Program-made: the position numbers and the translations under genes
Notes under the pieces: generated by a model
Databases searched by the model: none
What the model was told of the DNA's origin: nothing
The model's input: the letters and a program-made list of their open reading frames with translations, nothing else
NCBI GenBank assembly: GCA_016789905.1
Contig: JAEUQC010000006.1
Span: forward strand, 23,149 to 87,148
From: Bryobacterales bacterium
Lineage (GTDB): Bacteria > Acidobacteriota > Terriglobia > Bryobacterales > Bryobacteraceae
Length of the DNA stretch: 64,000 bases
Reading direction: 5' to 3'
In this document: one piece after another, positions 62,613 through 64,000 of the stretch
Layout: the number at the start of each line of letters is the position of its first letter
Position numbering within the stretch: position 1 is the first letter of the stretch

Positions 62613-63251
62613 CTAGTACCCCGACTTGGCCCGGCGCAGGACTACATAACCGCCGTTCGGCCCGGGCACAGCGCCCTTTACCATGATGAGATTTTCTTCC
62701 GTGTCCACCCCGACGATTTCGAGGTTTCGCACCGTCACCTGGGCATCGCCCGAGTGGCCGGCCATGCGCATGCCTGGAAACACGCGGCTCGGGAAACTGG
62801 AGGCGCCGATGGAACCAGGCGCGCGGCCAAACATAGAACCGTGGCCGCCTGGACCGCCGCGGAAGTTGTGGCGCTTGATGAGCGACGTGAACCCCCGGCC
62901 TTTTGAGGTGCCGATCACGTCCACCTTCTGCTTCACCTGGAACTGCTCCGCCAGCACGCGGTCACCAGTCTTCAGGTCGTCGTTACCGGGGCCTAGTTTC
63001 AGTTCCTTCAGGAACCGAATCCCATCCGCGTTGGCCTTTTTCAAGTGACCCGTCTCGGGCTTGTTGATGCGCGAGGGTTTCACATACTCCATCAGGCCGA
63101 GTTGTACGGCGTTGTAGCCGTCTGTGGCCGGCGTCTTGCGCTGCACCACGACGCATGGTCCCGCTTTCACCAAGGTCACTGGGACCACTTGGCCGTCCGC
63201 GTTGAAAACCTGCGTCATCCCGATTTTCTTGCCGAGAATTCCTGGGCTCAT
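62613..63251 (-). CDS. rplC: 50S ribosomal protein L3
   Basis: A 212-residue L3: [20 protein letters not shown], then [20 protein letters not shown] with the glutamine-methylation region altered to GGHGSM, and [20 protein letters not shown]. The frame is open to 63293, but the ATG at 63251 has a GAGGAAAG ribosome-binding site and begins the family. First large-subunit gene after rpsJ. Confidence 0.98.
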   Translation of the reverse strand: MSPGILGKKIGMTQVFNADGQVVPVTLVKAGPCVVVQRKTPATDGYNAVQLGLMEYVKPSRINKPETGHLKKANADGIRFLKELKLGPGNDDLKTGDRVLAEQFQVKQKVDVIGTSKGRGFTSLIKRHNFRGGPGGHGSMFGRAPGSIGASSFPSRVFPGMRMAGHSGDAQVTVRNLEIVGVDTEENLIMVKGAVPGPNGGYVVLRRAKSGY

Positions 63252-63398
63252 TGCACTTTCCTCGAACGGGGATTCTACTTTCGGTTTTCGCAACCGTCGC
63301 GGCGCCCGCGCCGCGCGTCATTGCTTATCCGTTTCCCCGGATTCTAAAATCTTGTTCTTTACTACTCTGGCTGTCGCCGTTCCGGACGGAGATCTAAA

Positions 63399-63722
63399 CT
63401 ACTTCTTGCCGAAGGCCTTGATCTCTACGTCCACCCCAGCGGGCAGATCCAGTTTCATCAATGCGTCCACCGTTTCCTGCGTGGGCGACAGTATGTCGAG
63501 CAAACGCTTATGCGTCCGGACTTCAAACTGCTCGCGCGACTTCTTATCCACGTGCGGCGAACGGTTGACCGTGAACCGGTTCTTCACCGTCGGCAGCGGA
63601 ATCGGACCCGCCACCTGCGCGCCACTGCGCTTCGCCGTCGCCACGATTTCCTGCGTCGACTGGTCCAGGACGCGGTGATCGTACGCCTTTAGCCGGATTC
63701 GGATGCTTTCTCTCAAAGACAT
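63399..63722 (-). CDS. rpsJ: 30S ribosomal protein S10
   Basis: A 107-residue S10: [60 protein letters not shown] and [20 protein letters not shown], ending [10 protein letters not shown]. It is also the NusE antitermination factor. It lies 67 bp after tuf with a hairpin between. Confidence 0.98.
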   Translation of the reverse strand: MSLRESIRIRLKAYDHRVLDQSTQEIVATAKRSGAQVAGPIPLPTVKNRFTVNRSPHVDKKSREQFEVRTHKRLLDILSPTQETVDALMKLDLPAGVDVEIKAFGKK

Positions 63723-63750
63723 GGATTCAATCTTTCGATTCGTTTTGTCC

Positions 63751-63775
63751 GGGGCCGTTCCCGTAGAACGGCCCC
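63751..63775. other. Perfect 10-bp stem-loop between tuf and rpsJ
   Basis: GGGGCCGTTC (63751-63760) pairs perfectly with GAACGGCCCC (63766-63775) around a five-base loop. No T-run follows on the minus strand, so it is an attenuator or RNA-processing candidate more than a full terminator. Confidence 0.6.
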
Positions 63776-63789
63776 AGCTATTTCGTCAA

Positions 63790-64000
63790 CTAGGAAACGA
63801 TTTCCGCCACCGTGCCGGCGCCAACCGTGCGGCCGCCTTCGCGAATCGCGAAGCGCAGACCCTTGTCCATGGCCACCGGGGTGATCAGTTCGATTTCCAT
63901 CTGCACGTTGTCGCCCGGCATCACCATTTCGGTCCCGGCGGGCAAGTGCGCCACACCCGTCACGTCCGTCGTCCGGAAGTAGAACTGCGGGCGATACCCG
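63790..64000 (-). CDS. tuf: Elongation factor Tu, C-terminal part (cut by window edge)
   Basis: Translation of the minus strand from the edge gives the last 69 residues of EF-Tu: [40 protein letters not shown] and the end [19 protein letters not shown]. This is domain 3, which contacts tRNA and EF-Ts. The GTPase domain lies beyond the window. It is the last gene of the str operon, directly upstream of rpsJ. Confidence 0.97.
   Translation of the reverse strand, partial: GYRPQFYFRTTDVTGVAHLPAGTEMVMPGDNVQMEIELITPVAMDKGLRFAIREGGRTVGAGTVAEIVS

Noticed and set aside
1..64000. tRNA, rRNA, riboswitch or phage features
   Set aside because: Nothing with a tRNA-like cloverleaf, conserved riboswitch core, integrase or structural phage gene was seen on either strand; I could not run covariance models.

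Overview
The window looks like a stretch of a GC-rich acidobacterial chromosome, most likely of the Solibacter/Bryobacter type. The evidence is a 1145-residue Oar-like outer-membrane receptor with an N-terminal carboxypeptidase-regulatory domain, an ECF-type sigma factor coupled to a TPR-bearing Ser/Thr kinase, a DUF1552/DUF1592 pair, PQQ-type beta-propeller proteins, a Tat-type sulfatase and several Tat-type Gfo/Idh/MocA oxidoreductases. The genus is inferred from gene content only. I see no tRNA, rRNA, CRISPR array, prophage or intact insertion sequence.

Layout. 1-24 kb holds mostly single genes on both strands: a truncated glycosidase, a nitrilase-type amidase, the sigma factor/kinase pair, an eight-heme cytochrome c, a heme-binding protein, a GH5-like mannanase, a PQQ-propeller protein overlapping a 2-oxoglutarate oxygenase, a deoxyribosyltransferase-like protein, the Oar-like receptor, a sulfatase, a cysteine-synthase-like PLP enzyme, a 1009-residue membrane protein and an ABC exporter. 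From 22.9 to 33.1 kb there is a tightly coupled minus-strand operon (DUF1592 cytochrome, DUF1552, YjbR-like, PQQ sugar dehydrogenase-cytochrome fusion, enolase-superfamily enzyme, HpcH aldolase). It faces a lactonase-like amidohydrolase and an ACS-type transporter, and together they look like a catabolic route for a sugar acid or similar compound. From 33 to 47 kb come glycogen phosphorylase, a MacB/LolD-type ABC pair, an operon of two sugar kinases with a HAD phosphatase and a deoxyhypusine-synthase-like enzyme, three Gfo/Idh/MocA oxidoreductases with a CpsB-like PHP phosphatase, and a family 2 glycosyltransferase.

47-64 kb is the str-S10-spc-alpha ribosomal cluster in canonical order, all on the minus strand: tuf (partial), rpsJ, rplC, rplD, rplW, rplB, rpsS, rplV, rpsC, rplP, rpmC, rpsQ, rplN, rplX, rplE, rpsN, rpsH, rplF, rplR, rpsE, rpmD, rplO, secY, adk, map, infA, rpmJ, rpsM, rpsK, then a 394-bp hairpin-rich gap, rpsD, rpoA, rplQ and a terminator.

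The most striking pattern is how genes start. At least fourteen genes in the left two thirds have a TANNNT-like -10 box ending only 5-8 bases before the start codon (ATG, GTG or TTG) and lack a Shine-Dalgarno sequence, which is the layout of leaderless transcripts. The ribosomal genes and the eight-heme cytochrome instead carry purine-rich Shine-Dalgarno leaders. Other points of interest are the sugar-acid operon, the kinase/DHS-like operon, paired perfect hairpins before rpsD, a 100-residue low-complexity tail on ribosomal protein S3, a possible transposon-end remnant near 7.0 kb, and a change in GC skew along the window.
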